Shown piece after piece: positions 34,201 through 45,647 of a stretch of DNA of 64,000 bases; positions within the stretch are counted from its first letter, which is position 1; each line of letters opens with the position of its first letter. The DNA comes from Dellaglioa algida DSM 15638 (lineage in GTDB: Bacteria; Bacillota; Bacilli; Lactobacillales; Lactobacillaceae), in contig NZ_AZDI01000003.1 of NCBI RefSeq assembly GCF_001434695.1, positions 86,126-150,125 on the forward strand. The letters run 5' to 3'. Made by a program: the position numbers and the translations under genes. The notes beneath the pieces are model-generated. The model saw only the letters and a program-made list of their open reading frames with translations. It had not been told where the DNA came from and ran no database searches.

Positions 34201-34923
34201 CTATGCCACAGCCATGAATAACCATGCAGCTACCATTGCACCGGCAAATGGTCCAACGATTGGTACCCAACTATAAGCCCAATCAGATCCACCTTTGTTC
34301 GCAATTGGTAAAATAGCATGTGCAATACGTGGGCCTAAATCACGAGCCGGATTAATTGCGTATCCTGTTGATCCTCCAAGTGAAAGACCAATACCAACAA
34401 TTAAGATACCGACAACAACTGGTGTTAAACCATCTGTGAAGTTCCCCTTTGTAAATGCTAATAAACTGTAAACTAAGACGAATGTCCCAATTAATTCACT
34501 AATAAAGTTATTGAAATAACTTCTAATTGCTGGACCCGTTGAAAATGATCCAAGAATTGCAGCGGAATCTTGTGTTTCTTTCCAATGTGGCATGTATTGA
34601 ACCCACACAAGAAAGGCACCGACAATACCGCCGGCAACTTGTGCAACCATATAAGGCAACACAGAAGCCCAAGCAATTTTACCAACCATTGCCATTGCCA
34701 AAGTCACAGCTGGATTCAAATGTCCTGGTCCCATGAAGGCCGTCGCATAAACACCTAAGGTTACGGCAATACCCCAACCTAATGTAATGGCAATCCAACC
34801 GGCACCTTCAGCTTTTGACTTGCGTAACGAAACGCCAGCAACAACCCCATTACCTAGTAACACTAAAATCATTGTGCCTAAAAACTCACCCAAAAGTTGC
34901 GTTGTAAGATCTGTTGTCATCAT
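34201..34923 (-). CDS. glpF: Glycerol uptake facilitator (aquaglyceroporin)
   Basis: Membrane channel for glycerol, 240 residues, six helices. Both pore motifs are visible: GHLNPAVTLAM and the variant GYAINPARDLGPR; the aspartate after NPAR marks glycerol facilitators. I start at ATG 34923 (AGGGG upstream); an ATG one codon later and a GTG at 34929 are alternatives. Third gene of glpKOF. Confidence 0.93.
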   Translation of the reverse strand: MMTTDLTTQLLGEFLGTMILVLLGNGVVAGVSLRKSKAEGAGWIAITLGWGIAVTLGVYATAFMGPGHLNPAVTLAMAMVGKIAWASVLPYMVAQVAGGIVGAFLVWVQYMPHWKETQDSAAILGSFSTGPAIRSYFNNFISELIGTFVLVYSLLAFTKGNFTDGLTPVVVGILIVGIGLSLGGSTGYAINPARDLGPRIAHAILPIANKGGSDWAYSWVPIVGPFAGAMVAAWLFMAVA

Positions 34924-34944
34924 ACTCACCCCTACCTTAAATGA

Positions 34945-36765
34945 TTATTTTAAGTAACTCATGTCTGATTCTGCAATTGTTGCGTCTAAATCTGCAGATT
35001 GTTTTGCTTTTTCTTCTTTAGTCCAGCTATAGAAGCTTGCCATTTCGTTAATTACGCCAACTTTAACAGCATCTAATGTATCACGATGGAAAAGAATGTG
35101 GTTCGTACGACGCATCAAGTAATCAGTTGGTGTTAACGTCATTTCTTCTTCCATTGAGTAATGAAGACTTGCCATTTCACCTAAAGATAATCCTTCTGAT
35201 GCTTTAACATGTGACATTTGGCTGAATACGCGAGCTGCATTTGATCCGAATAGGTTAGCAAACAATGTTGCTTCTTCTTCAGTTAAACCGTTATCCATTC
35301 CTTGTTTTGCAAAGAAACTAATCGTTGCTTCAACGTTGTTAGGATCAATATCCCCACCTGAAACAGGTAAGTTCTTTGAATCAATTGGATTGAATTCTTG
35401 GCTATAGTTATCTTTCAATAACTTCGTAATTGTGGCCATTGCACCAGCAGCCATCTTACGGTAATCCGTAATTTTACCACCAGCTAATGTTAATAAACCA
35501 TCTTTTGAAACAGTTAATGAACTTCCACGAGAAACTTGTGAAGCACTAACTTTATCTTCAGAAAGTGTACTTTCCAAATCATTCAAGATATCTTCAACAT
35601 CAGTTTTAGTGACTTCTTCTTTTTCGTAGCGTTTGATAACATCAATAACGTCGTTGAAACTCTTTTCACTAATTTTACCTGAGTTTCCACCATTGTAATC
35701 TGAGCTTCCGTTTGATGAAATTAATGGACGTAATCCAGCCCAACTCGATTCGATATCGCTAATTTTAACGTTAGCACTTGGGTAGCGTTCGTTAATAATA
35801 TCAAGTAAGTAATCAGCATCTTCTTGTTCTACGCGAGGATGTTCAAAATCACCATGGAAATCAGTATCTGTTGTTCCAAAGTATGTTTTATCTTCTCTTG
35901 GCACAACGAAGATCATACGACCATCTTGTTTACCAGAATCAAAATACGTTGGTTGTGGTACGTTCAATTTTTTAGAATCAACAACTAAATGAACCCCTTT
36001 TGTAGGACGCATTTGTGGGACAAAGTCTTCATCTGTATCCATCTTACGGATAAAGTCAGACCATGGACCTGTTGTATTGATAACATATTTAGCATGAATA
36101 TCAAATTCTTCGTTAGTCAATAAATCTAATACGTGAACACCGGTAATTTTACCGTTCTCATGTAATAAATCTAAAGCTTTAATACGACTAACCATCAATC
36201 CGCCATCTTCATGCGCTTTTTTGATGTTTTCAATAACTAAACGTGAGTCATTGTTTTTAAAATCAAGGTAGACACCACCACCCATTAATTTATCTGATTT
36301 CAATTGAGGTTCGCGTTGTAAAACTTCTGCTTTAGAAATCGTGTAGTTAACCCATTGAGGATCAACAACGCCTGCTAATTGATCATATAAATTCATGGCA
36401 ACTTTAACTGAGAACATATCAAAAGTTGCACCAGGTTCATCATAGATAGGTAACAACATTGATTGTGGACGTGGAATATGTGGTGCGATATGTTGAACAA
36501 CTGCACGTTCTTGAACAGTATCTGCAACAACTCCAACATCAAATGTCTTCAAATAACGAATACCACCATGAACTAATTTTGTTGATCGAGATGATGTTCC
36601 TTCAGCAAAATCTTGCATTTCGATTAATCCGTTTTTCAATCCCATTGCGCTTGCTTGAATCGCAACTCCGGCACCAGTGATACCACCACCAATTGTTAAT
36701 AAATCTAATTCTTCATTCTTTAATCGTTCAATATCTTGTTTTCTTGACGTTGCTGAAAATGACAT
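34945..36765 (-). CDS. glpO: Glycerol-3-phosphate oxidase
   Basis: FAD enzyme oxidising glycerol-3-phosphate to DHAP; in lactic acid bacteria of this type oxygen is the acceptor and hydrogen peroxide the by-product. 606 residues. DLLTIGGGITGAGVAIQA is the FAD-binding motif, followed by GTSSRSTKLVHGGIRYL. The position between glpK and glpF with 13- and 21-base gaps is the usual GlpKOF order. Oxidase rather than dehydrogenase is inferred from length and context; quinone use cannot be excluded. GGGGG precedes the ATG. Confidence 0.92.
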   Translation of the reverse strand: MSFSATSRKQDIERLKNEELDLLTIGGGITGAGVAIQASAMGLKNGLIEMQDFAEGTSSRSTKLVHGGIRYLKTFDVGVVADTVQERAVVQHIAPHIPRPQSMLLPIYDEPGATFDMFSVKVAMNLYDQLAGVVDPQWVNYTISKAEVLQREPQLKSDKLMGGGVYLDFKNNDSRLVIENIKKAHEDGGLMVSRIKALDLLHENGKITGVHVLDLLTNEEFDIHAKYVINTTGPWSDFIRKMDTDEDFVPQMRPTKGVHLVVDSKKLNVPQPTYFDSGKQDGRMIFVVPREDKTYFGTTDTDFHGDFEHPRVEQEDADYLLDIINERYPSANVKISDIESSWAGLRPLISSNGSSDYNGGNSGKISEKSFNDVIDVIKRYEKEEVTKTDVEDILNDLESTLSEDKVSASQVSRGSSLTVSKDGLLTLAGGKITDYRKMAAGAMATITKLLKDNYSQEFNPIDSKNLPVSGGDIDPNNVEATISFFAKQGMDNGLTEEEATLFANLFGSNAARVFSQMSHVKASEGLSLGEMASLHYSMEEEMTLTPTDYLMRRTNHILFHRDTLDAVKVGVINEMASFYSWTKEEKAKQSADLDATIAESDMSYLK

Positions 36766-36778
36766 AGTCGTATCCCCC

Positions 36779-38410
<1,632 letters not shown>

Positions 38411-38505
38411 TTATTATTTTGGCGCTTTTTGTAAGCCTTTTATTTCTAATTATGGTACATTATAGCTAGTAACAGCATTATTTAATTTAAAGGGGGCTTA
38501 CACTT

Positions 38506-39459
38506 ATGAAAGCATTTGGTTTTAACCAATATGGTGACGCAAACGTGTTTGAAGAATTACAAATCGAACCGGTAGCGGAACTTAAATCAAAACAAGTTAG
38601 GGTTTCAATTGAAGCCATTGGGATCAACCCGTTTGAAGCAATTCTACGTGCTGGTTACATGAAAGATTCTATGCCTCTACCGTTTCCAATTGTGCCCGGT
38701 GGCGATGTAACTGGGATTATTACTGAGATTGGTGATAAAGTGGACAATTTTAGTGTTGGGGATGCCGTTGTCGTGCACAAAGGTTTTGGGGGATATGCGG
38801 AAGAACTTATCGCATTTACGTCTCACATTGCTATCCGACCTGACAACATTACGCTCGCCGAAGCTGCTGGTTTACCAACGCCTGGTATTGCTGCGTATAA
38901 TATTTTAACGTTCTTCGCAAAGGCAAGAGCCGGCGAAACGATTTTTATCGAGGGTGCATCTGGAAGTGTCGGTATGGTTTTAGTTCAACTTGCTAAGCTA
39001 ATGGAACTAACGGTTCTTGCTAGCGGTTCGAGTGCTAACGAAGACTACGTCCGTCAATTAGGGGCCGACCAGTATAGCGCTTATGATAAAGAAAATCCTG
39101 GCGAAACATTTAAAGACACGGCCGATATCGTTGTTGATGCAACACTCGGTGGCCGTGCTAGCGAAGTTGGCGTTAAAGCCTTAAAACCAAATGGCCGAAT
39201 GGTTTCGCTAATTAACGTTCCAACTGAAGATATGCAAAAAGAAAAACCTCTTGCAGATTACTACCAAGTTGAGAGTGTTAAAGAACTAAAAGATAATGAT
39301 GCATTAAAATTCTTAACAGATTTAATGATGCAAGATGAATTAGAAATTAAAATTGCCAAGAAGTACAAATTTACTTTAGCTGATATTATTGAATCTCATA
39401 AACAATTAGATTTACCTCGTACCGCTGGTAAGATGGTTGTTATCGTTAAAGAAAATTAA
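38506..39459 (+). CDS. Zinc-free quinone oxidoreductase-like protein (MDR family)
   Basis: NADPH-dependent medium-chain dehydrogenase/reductase, 317 residues, without zinc ligands. IVPGGDVTGIITEIGDKV and the nucleotide segment FIEGASGSVGMVLVQLA are diagnostic. Likely reduces quinones or activated alkenes. A GGGGG ribosome site precedes the ATG. It forms a two-gene operon with the Dyp peroxidase 19 bases downstream, pointing to oxidative-stress or electrophile defence. Confidence 0.87.
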   Translation: MKAFGFNQYGDANVFEELQIEPVAELKSKQVRVSIEAIGINPFEAILRAGYMKDSMPLPFPIVPGGDVTGIITEIGDKVDNFSVGDAVVVHKGFGGYAEELIAFTSHIAIRPDNITLAEAAGLPTPGIAAYNILTFFAKARAGETIFIEGASGSVGMVLVQLAKLMELTVLASGSSANEDYVRQLGADQYSAYDKENPGETFKDTADIVVDATLGGRASEVGVKALKPNGRMVSLINVPTEDMQKEKPLADYYQVESVKELKDNDALKFLTDLMMQDELEIKIAKKYKFTLADIIESHKQLDLPRTAGKMVVIVKEN

Positions 39460-39478
39460 TTTATAGGAGGCATGACTT

Positions 39479-40423
39479 ATGACAGTAACTGAAAAATTAA
39501 CACAGGATGTATATAAAGATGTAGGCGAAAACGTCAATTTTACAATTTTAAACTTAAATCACAAGGATCAAAAAGCTGAATTAGCAGCCGTTCAAGAATT
39601 AGCTGACCGAATTCCAGCAATCATTCGTAGTATGAACGTTCGTTATCCAAAAGCCGATTTAAAGGTCGCTTTCGGGTTTGGTTCAGACGCTTGGGATTAT
39701 CTTTTCCCAGATGCCATCAAACCTATGGAACTCATTCGCTTTAAAGAAATTGTAGGTCCAAAATATACAGCAATTTCAACACCAGGTGATTTATTCTTCC
39801 ACGTTCGGGCTGGCGAAAGTGCAGTTGTCTACGAAGTTATGGCTCAATTTATGCTTTTCATTAAAGACGCTACAACCGTCGAAGACGAAACACATGGCTT
39901 CCGTTACTTCGAAGGTCGCGCCGTCATTGGTTTCATCGATGGAACTGAAAATCCAGACGTAAATGAAGCGCTAGATTACGCTGTAATTGGCGATGAAGAT
40001 CCTGAATTTACAAACGGTTCTTATGCCTTTGCTCAAAAATATCGCCATGATATGACTGCTTGGAATGCCTTAAAAACGGAAGACCAAGAAAAAGCAATTG
40101 GCCGTAAAAAATATTCTGATTTAGAACTAGCTGATGAAGAGAAGTTACCAAATTCTCATAACGTTGCATCACAAGATATGAAGGACGGCATCGAACATAA
40201 AATTGTCCGCATGAACGTACCTTTTTCAGAACCCGGTAAAGATATTACAGGAACATACTTCATTGGCTACGCACGTCATTTTGCAGTAACTAATAGAATG
40301 TTAATTAATATGTTCGAAAGTAAAAGTGACCGTTTGTTAGATTTCAGTACAGCTGAAACAGGGAATTTATTCTTCATCCCTTCAACAACGACACTTGAAA
40401 GTATTGTTGATAACGCCTTATAA
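39479..40423 (+). CDS. Dyp-type peroxidase
   Basis: Heme peroxidase of the dye-decolorising family, 314 residues. The distal GFIDGTENP motif (GxxDG) carries the catalytic aspartate; the proximal heme ligand is probably the His of GIEHKIVRMNVPF; the distal Arg should lie in YARHFAVTNRML. No Tat signal, so the enzyme is cytoplasmic. It may consume the peroxide made by GlpO and lactate oxidase; no catalase is in the window. Confidence 0.92.
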   Translation: MTVTEKLTQDVYKDVGENVNFTILNLNHKDQKAELAAVQELADRIPAIIRSMNVRYPKADLKVAFGFGSDAWDYLFPDAIKPMELIRFKEIVGPKYTAISTPGDLFFHVRAGESAVVYEVMAQFMLFIKDATTVEDETHGFRYFEGRAVIGFIDGTENPDVNEALDYAVIGDEDPEFTNGSYAFAQKYRHDMTAWNALKTEDQEKAIGRKKYSDLELADEEKLPNSHNVASQDMKDGIEHKIVRMNVPFSEPGKDITGTYFIGYARHFAVTNRMLINMFESKSDRLLDFSTAETGNLFFIPSTTTLESIVDNAL

Positions 40424-40431
40424 AATAAACT

Positions 40432-40475
40432 AAAAATCCCGTAACTACTCAATTACAAGTGTAGTTACGGGATTT
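40432..40475 (+). terminator. Terminator after the Dyp peroxidase gene
   Basis: A 16-bp perfect stem, AAAATCCCGTAACTAC against GTAGTTACGGGATTTT, follows the stop directly. Confidence 0.9.
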
Positions 40476-40794
40476 TATTTATGTTGATTATTTCTTAAAA
40501 TAAATTTATCAACTCATTTTTTAATACTTAATTCAAAAATCCATCTCCCCGTTGAACGGCTTACGATGAGAGTTGATTTACCATTGCGACATGTTTAAAG
40601 ATGACCAATATAATGATAACTACTCCAAAATGCGCATCACTAGACCAATAATATTAACAGCGACAATATTATTACCTAAAACTAGTCTTTCAATTCCTTC
40701 GATTCAGATGCGTCTTCACGTTCTCCCAGAGTTATTATCACCTTTGAATGACTTTGTTTGCCAACCATCTTAGCTGCTCTACCGTGTTAACTAA
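40476..40794. other. Gene-free stretch of about 320 bases
   Basis: Only short frames (up to 66 codons, no ribosome site, no recognisable family). On the minus strand short pieces such as MVGKQSHSKVIITLGERED and NGKSTLIVSRSTGRWIFE interrupted by stops could be gene remnants, but I recognise no family. No repeat or promoter is clear. Confidence 0.4.
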
Positions 40795-40824
40795 AAAAGA
40801 TGTTACCAAATGGCAACATCTTTC
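40795..40824 (-). terminator. Terminator after the second PTS IIC gene
   Basis: AAAGATGTT...CC pairs with GG...AACATCTTT over an AAAT loop, and U residues follow on the minus strand. Confidence 0.8.
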
Positions 40825-40833
40825 AAAAATTTA

Positions 40834-42132
40834 CTACATTTTATTTTCTTCACTTGCGGCACGATTTGAAGCGAGTACAAATGGTAAATAGATTACAACA
40901 CCAACTGCAATAATAACAACTTGCATCAGCGGCGCTCTCCAGTCTCCAGCTGTTGCTAGGTAGCCCGATAAAATAGGGGGGGTCACCCATGGAATTAAGA
41001 TATAAGTCGGTGAGACTAACTCTAACGCAGTTGCCGTATAGGCAATAACCGTACCTACCATTGGCGTAATTACAAACGGGATTGCATAAATTGGATTAAA
41101 AACGATTGGTAGTCCGAACATTAACGGCTCACTAATATTAAATAATGTTGGTAGTCCACCAATGCTGGCAATTAAGCGTTCATCTTTTCTTCTTGATCCT
41201 ATAAACAATGCAATAATTAAACAAATCATTGTTCCACCACCACCCATGTAAATATAGGCATCTAAGAACGGTTGCGTAACAATATTAGGTGCAACATGCC
41301 CTGCATTAACCGCATCAATATTTTGTTGTAACGATGTTAATAAAATAGGGCCTGAAATAGCTCCAAAAACATATGCGCCATGAATACCAAACACAAAAAC
41401 TAACGTTGATAAAAAGACGTAGAAAAGAATACCTGGTAACGTTTGAAAACCACCAACAAGAGGAGCTTGTAGAACTCTGACAACAACTTCAGGAACTGTT
41501 AACCCCGTCATATGGCGTAAAATAACTTCAAAAGATGCAAAAATAGAAATAACTAAAAATGATGGAACTAAACTGTTAAATGATTTTGCAATTGCCGGTG
41601 GAACTGTATCCGGCATTTTTATTTTAATTTTGTCAATATTACTTAACGTGACCAGTAATTTTGTTCCGACAAGTGCGGCAATAATTCCAAGTAACATTGC
41701 TGAGGCACTTGTATATGTTTGTGTCAAAACGGCTGTTGTAGTTACTGTTTTACCCGATGTTGTTAAAACGCTAACTGCATTTGGAACAACAGTAATGTAA
41801 CAAGCAACCGCAACAATACTCTCAAGTGCACCGTCAGCACCTAGTGATTTAGCTAAACGGTAACCAATTAAAAAGGTTACAAGTAGCCCTAAAATGCCTA
41901 ATGTTCCATTATAGGCCTGTGTCCCAATTTCAAACATCAATTCATGTCCCGGAATATTACGTAAAAGTCCTGTCTCTGGCTGTAAAAATACATTGTTAAC
42001 TAACAAGAAAAAAGCTGCAACAATCGTAATTGGAATTGTACTGGCAAATGCGTCACGAATGGCACCAATATATCTATTCATTGCTAACTTATTTGCAAAT
42101 GTAGTTAATTTTTCTACAAATTTATCTTTCAT
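40834..42132 (-). CDS. PTS cellobiose/chitobiose-family EIIC, orphan
   Basis: 432-residue permease of the lactose/cellobiose PTS family; RYIGAIRDAFASTIPITIVAA, DTVPPAIAKSFNSL, FGIHGAYVFGAISGPIL and FNISEPLMFGLPIVFNP are family segments. No IIA or IIB lies nearby, so it must use others, perhaps those at 4901-5548. Its ATG overlaps the GH9 stop by 4 bases, so transport and hydrolysis are translationally coupled. The substrate is presumably the GH9 substrate or its phosphate. Confidence 0.9.
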   Translation of the reverse strand: MKDKFVEKLTTFANKLAMNRYIGAIRDAFASTIPITIVAAFFLLVNNVFLQPETGLLRNIPGHELMFEIGTQAYNGTLGILGLLVTFLIGYRLAKSLGADGALESIVAVACYITVVPNAVSVLTTSGKTVTTTAVLTQTYTSASAMLLGIIAALVGTKLLVTLSNIDKIKIKMPDTVPPAIAKSFNSLVPSFLVISIFASFEVILRHMTGLTVPEVVVRVLQAPLVGGFQTLPGILFYVFLSTLVFVFGIHGAYVFGAISGPILLTSLQQNIDAVNAGHVAPNIVTQPFLDAYIYMGGGGTMICLIIALFIGSRRKDERLIASIGGLPTLFNISEPLMFGLPIVFNPIYAIPFVITPMVGTVIAYTATALELVSPTYILIPWVTPPILSGYLATAGDWRAPLMQVVIIAVGVVIYLPFVLASNRAASEENKM

Positions 42133-44528
42133 TTACTTGCCCTCTTTTCGGTTTTTAAAAGATCTGATAATAGTCCCATCCATTTACCGGCATTTCCAAC
42201 CCAAACCTCTTTATACGTTGCATTGTTAAATTGTGGCCAGTAAGGTTCATCTTCATTCCCAAATGTTTGCATTCCGACAGGCATTTCACCAACCATTTCA
42301 CCGGATGATACCGTATATTGTTGTGCAAAATTATGTCCTTCCCCATAGACCATCGATTGATTAAAGGGATTTTTACCTACCATCCATTGCAATTGTCCAG
42401 CCGCCATATCAGTTAAACCCTGATCTTGCAGTAAATTACCTAAAATTGCAGATGCTCGTCCAGCAGATAAAATAATGGCATTATTTCCGCGAAATGAAAA
42501 CCATACCGGAAAACGTTTAATATATAAATTCTGTCCAATTTTAACGGCATTCTTTAACTGAATTTGATACTCTTCCTTAGCGGACTCCCCAACCAATAAG
42601 TGTTGACGATTAAAACTTTCCTGATCTTGATATTCTTCCATTTGATATACACCACTTGGAAACATATCGTAAGGTTGTGTAAATTCTTTCAAATATTTAT
42701 AGTATGAACCAAGTAAAACCGCACTTTTTTTCCAATCATCAACTAATTTACTTTTTGATTGAGAAATTATAATTCCTTCTAATGCCATAGCGTACATACT
42801 TTCACGAGATTGATGATTAAAATGTTGGAAAATTTTCTTACCTGCATCCCTATAGAACATTCCTTGTAACTTTTTACCGTCAAAAAGATCTATTCCAACG
42901 ACTTCTTGACAATCCAACATGACATCCATGAAACGCGTTGCTTCATCAGCATATTTTTTTATCTTAGTTCTTTGATATAACATTGAACTTGCCCATGAAA
43001 TTGTTGCTGCAAATAGACTATTAGACATATTGTAAGTGTGTTCCCAAAAAACTGGTTCATGTACGTAGGGACTAATTTCAAATTTTGTTTGTGCAAACTC
43101 ATAATCTTCTTGAGCGACATCTGTTATTTTTTCGATTAATGAATGTTGATCAGGCAACAAATTACCAATTTTTGCAAGAATACCAGCCAGTAAAAAATTA
43201 TCGTACGCGTGATTTCCAATACGTGCTTGTGCATCATCCATGTTTCCAACATGGTTATCTGTCCAACGTGTAATTCCCGCACTGGTGACGTGAAATCCAT
43301 TTGCTAATCGTGTTTTAAAAATAAAATCAATTCCCCACTCGCCTTCTTCCAGTAAACGTCGGCTCAACATTGGGTCAGATTCACGATACTGTTCAGACAT
43401 TTCAATAATATTTAGGGTCAGCTCTGCCGATTGAATGAGCTGTTGTGACAAATCTCCTGCATCATGCCAGCCACCATTGAACGTTATTGTTTCATTCTCA
43501 AATGTTGCGACTACATCCTCATGACATGTGCCATGAATACCTGAAACAGGACATCCGCACCGTTCACAATAAATAAAATTCAATGACCTCCAAATAGAGT
43601 CACCATAAAGTTTATCAAAGGCCATAATTGTAAATGGATCTGTTTTCAATCCCGCCGTTTCTAAAACGAATAATCCCTCATTCGTAAAATCAGTAAAATC
43701 AAAAATACGATAATTTCCAACGATTTCCTTTTTTAAAATAGATTTCCCATCATAAACGACTTTCCCAGTCGTAACATCAATAAGCTGAAAGTCAGCGTAC
43801 TGATGTTTGGGTGACCATAAAATAGACTTTTTTTCCGACGTAGTTTGATAGCCAATATGTGAATATATTAATTCGTTAGATGACGCTTTCCAACCTTTTG
43901 CATGACTAATTAAATTGTTTTTTTGTAATTTAATATTTCTAATTTGATAAGACAGTTTGCCAGGCAAATTCATATACGACCCATTTGCACCACTCGCTAT
44001 AGCCATACTCATGATGGCTTCTCGAGGTAAATTACTTAAATCAAGAACATATGTATGCCAATCTTCACCCTTTAAATTAATCACGTGATACCCTTCACGA
44101 TCATAAATATCAGGAATTTTAATAGTTCCATCATTTACAAAAGATACTGTAACATTAGGATTAATCATATTTTTACATGATGCCAAAATTTCAAATGAAA
44201 TTTGATTATATTCAGACCAATCTGAACGATTAAATTCAGTTATTATCTTTGCTTCACCAAAATTAACGTAATCTCCATCTTTTGGCGCACCTTTCGCCCA
44301 CGAATCATATCGACTATCAGCAATAAATCCAGCAGTCGATGTATCCTTAATTAACGCACCACGTCCTTCATGTTTCCATAATACAGAATGGTTTTGATCA
44401 AAAATAATCTTTTCAATTCCTACATTGCTTTTTTTTAACTCTAATGTTTCATATGATTGTTCATCATGAACTGGTAATGGTTGATGTAATATGTTACTGT
44501 TCAATATTTCTTTTGATAATAAAGTCAT
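42129..44528 (-). CDS. Cytoplasmic glycoside hydrolase family 9 enzyme
   Basis: 799 residues without signal peptide. Regions: N-terminal beta-rich domain (about 30-210), Ig-like domain typical of GH9 (about 218-300, IYSHIGYQTTSEKKSILW), then the (alpha/alpha)6 catalytic domain. GGWHDAGD (352-359) holds the catalytic Asp pair, a Cys/His cluster (YCERCGC...GTCH) precedes it, and the C-terminal YKEVWVGNAGKWM probably carries the acid Glu. GH9 enzymes are usually secreted cellulases; intracellular members include exo-glucosaminidases and cellobiases of chitin-using Vibrio. Coupling to a PTS IIC and a ROK kinase suggests hydrolysis of an imported disaccharide or disaccharide phosphate. AAGGAG precedes the ATG. 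Confidence 0.88.
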   Translation of the reverse strand: MTLLSKEILNSNILHQPLPVHDEQSYETLELKKSNVGIEKIIFDQNHSVLWKHEGRGALIKDTSTAGFIADSRYDSWAKGAPKDGDYVNFGEAKIITEFNRSDWSEYNQISFEILASCKNMINPNVTVSFVNDGTIKIPDIYDREGYHVINLKGEDWHTYVLDLSNLPREAIMSMAIASGANGSYMNLPGKLSYQIRNIKLQKNNLISHAKGWKASSNELIYSHIGYQTTSEKKSILWSPKHQYADFQLIDVTTGKVVYDGKSILKKEIVGNYRIFDFTDFTNEGLFVLETAGLKTDPFTIMAFDKLYGDSIWRSLNFIYCERCGCPVSGIHGTCHEDVVATFENETITFNGGWHDAGDLSQQLIQSAELTLNIIEMSEQYRESDPMLSRRLLEEGEWGIDFIFKTRLANGFHVTSAGITRWTDNHVGNMDDAQARIGNHAYDNFLLAGILAKIGNLLPDQHSLIEKITDVAQEDYEFAQTKFEISPYVHEPVFWEHTYNMSNSLFAATISWASSMLYQRTKIKKYADEATRFMDVMLDCQEVVGIDLFDGKKLQGMFYRDAGKKIFQHFNHQSRESMYAMALEGIIISQSKSKLVDDWKKSAVLLGSYYKYLKEFTQPYDMFPSGVYQMEEYQDQESFNRQHLLVGESAKEEYQIQLKNAVKIGQNLYIKRFPVWFSFRGNNAIILSAGRASAILGNLLQDQGLTDMAAGQLQWMVGKNPFNQSMVYGEGHNFAQQYTVSSGEMVGEMPVGMQTFGNEDEPYWPQFNNATYKEVWVGNAGKWMGLLSDLLKTEKRASK

Positions 44529-44534
44529 TTCAAT

Positions 44535-45482
44535 CTACTCCTTCACATTTTTAAAACCTAGCATTGCACTACCTTTTAGTGCAATTGTACTTGAATCCAG
44601 ATTAGTCACGTGCACGCCTTTTTTTACAAAACGCATTGTCTTTTTATCCAATAGAGGTTCTAGTCTTTCTAACATCCAACCACTACTCATAACACCACCA
44701 CCTAAAATAATAGCTTCTGGATCAGACACACGAACCATATTCATAATTAATGTAGCTAATCCTTTTAAGGATTGGTTAATTACCTTTTTGGAAAGTTCAT
44801 CTTGCTTTTCATACCCGTCCATTAATTCTCTTGCACCAACCCGCTGACCTTCTACAAATGAGATAATTGTATCTGGAAATTCATCTTTAAATCGAACCGC
44901 TTGATTATGCATCCCAAGCCCTGAAGAGATAGGCTCCACACACCCTTTCCGACCACAAATACACTTCCAATTGCTATTCATATCTACAACCATGTGCCCA
45001 ATTTCCCCTGAATCAAAGTGATTACCAACCATGACTTTCCCTTTATCAACAATACGTCCTGCAATACCCGTTCCAATATTCATGTAAACAAACGATTTGG
45101 TATCGGTACCAAATCCGAGTAACAATTCTGCTAATGTAGCACAATATACATCATTAGCTATAAAAACTGGAATTTCTGTAAATTCAGAAAATTCTCGTCT
45201 TACATTAATTTCATCAGCAAGTTCTGGATGAATTTCATACCAAATTCCTTTTTCAGTATCCATCCTTCCAACCATACCGATACCAATACCGATAATATTT
45301 CCTTTTCTTACCGCAGTTTTTAAATATATTTGTACTGCCTTTTTAATAGCATTTATTGCCACCCTCTGAGATGTTACATCTGATGATGCTTTAACTTGTG
45401 AAAGTATTTCACCAGATTGCGTTACTTCACCAATTAATAATTTAGTTCCTCCTAAATCTACTGCTAATATTGTATCAATCAT
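44535..45482 (-). CDS. ROK family sugar kinase
   Basis: 315 residues. AVDLGGTKLLIGEV is the ATP phosphate loop; the zinc motif CICGRKGCVEPISSG and the catalytic VFIANDVYCATLAE segment are present, so it is a kinase rather than a NagC-type repressor (no helix-turn-helix). It would phosphorylate glucose, glucosamine or another hexose freed by the GH9 enzyme. Start ATG 45482 (GGAG upstream); a GTG at 45491 is less likely. First gene of the ROK-GH9-IIC operon. Confidence 0.87.
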   Translation of the reverse strand: MIDTILAVDLGGTKLLIGEVTQSGEILSQVKASSDVTSQRVAINAIKKAVQIYLKTAVRKGNIIGIGIGMVGRMDTEKGIWYEIHPELADEINVRREFSEFTEIPVFIANDVYCATLAELLLGFGTDTKSFVYMNIGTGIAGRIVDKGKVMVGNHFDSGEIGHMVVDMNSNWKCICGRKGCVEPISSGLGMHNQAVRFKDEFPDTIISFVEGQRVGARELMDGYEKQDELSKKVINQSLKGLATLIMNMVRVSDPEAIILGGGVMSSGWMLERLEPLLDKKTMRFVKKGVHVTNLDSSTIALKGSAMLGFKNVKE

Positions 45483-45520
45483 TATCAACACTCCATTCTT
45501 AAATTTCCTCTATGCCAATT

Positions 45521-45615
45521 ATTTAACACTATTATGAAAACGTTGTCAACACTTTTATTAAACGTTTGGTATCGATACCAATTTTATTGCTTTTTTTATT
45601 ATTATTGTTTACACT
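45521..45615. promoter_or_regulatory. Divergent promoters, cre and LacI operator of the GH9 locus
   Basis: Minus-strand promoter for the ROK operon: TTGACA (45544-45549), 17 bases, TTAAAT (45521-45526). A perfect cre TGAAAACGTTGTCA (45535-45548) overlaps its -35. Between the promoters lies the perfect 16-bp palindrome TTGGTATCGATACCAA (45566-45581), the likely operator of the adjacent LacI protein. Plus-strand promoter for that regulator: TTGCTT (45587-45592), 17 bases, TACACT (45610-45615). Confidence 0.72.
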
Positions 45616-45647
45616 ATGATTATAAAAGATTACGAGAGGATTATTTC

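Noticed and set aside
40573..40773. 66-codon plus-strand frame in the gap after the Dyp peroxidase
   Set aside because: No ribosome site, no promoter, no recognisable family; composition looks non-coding.
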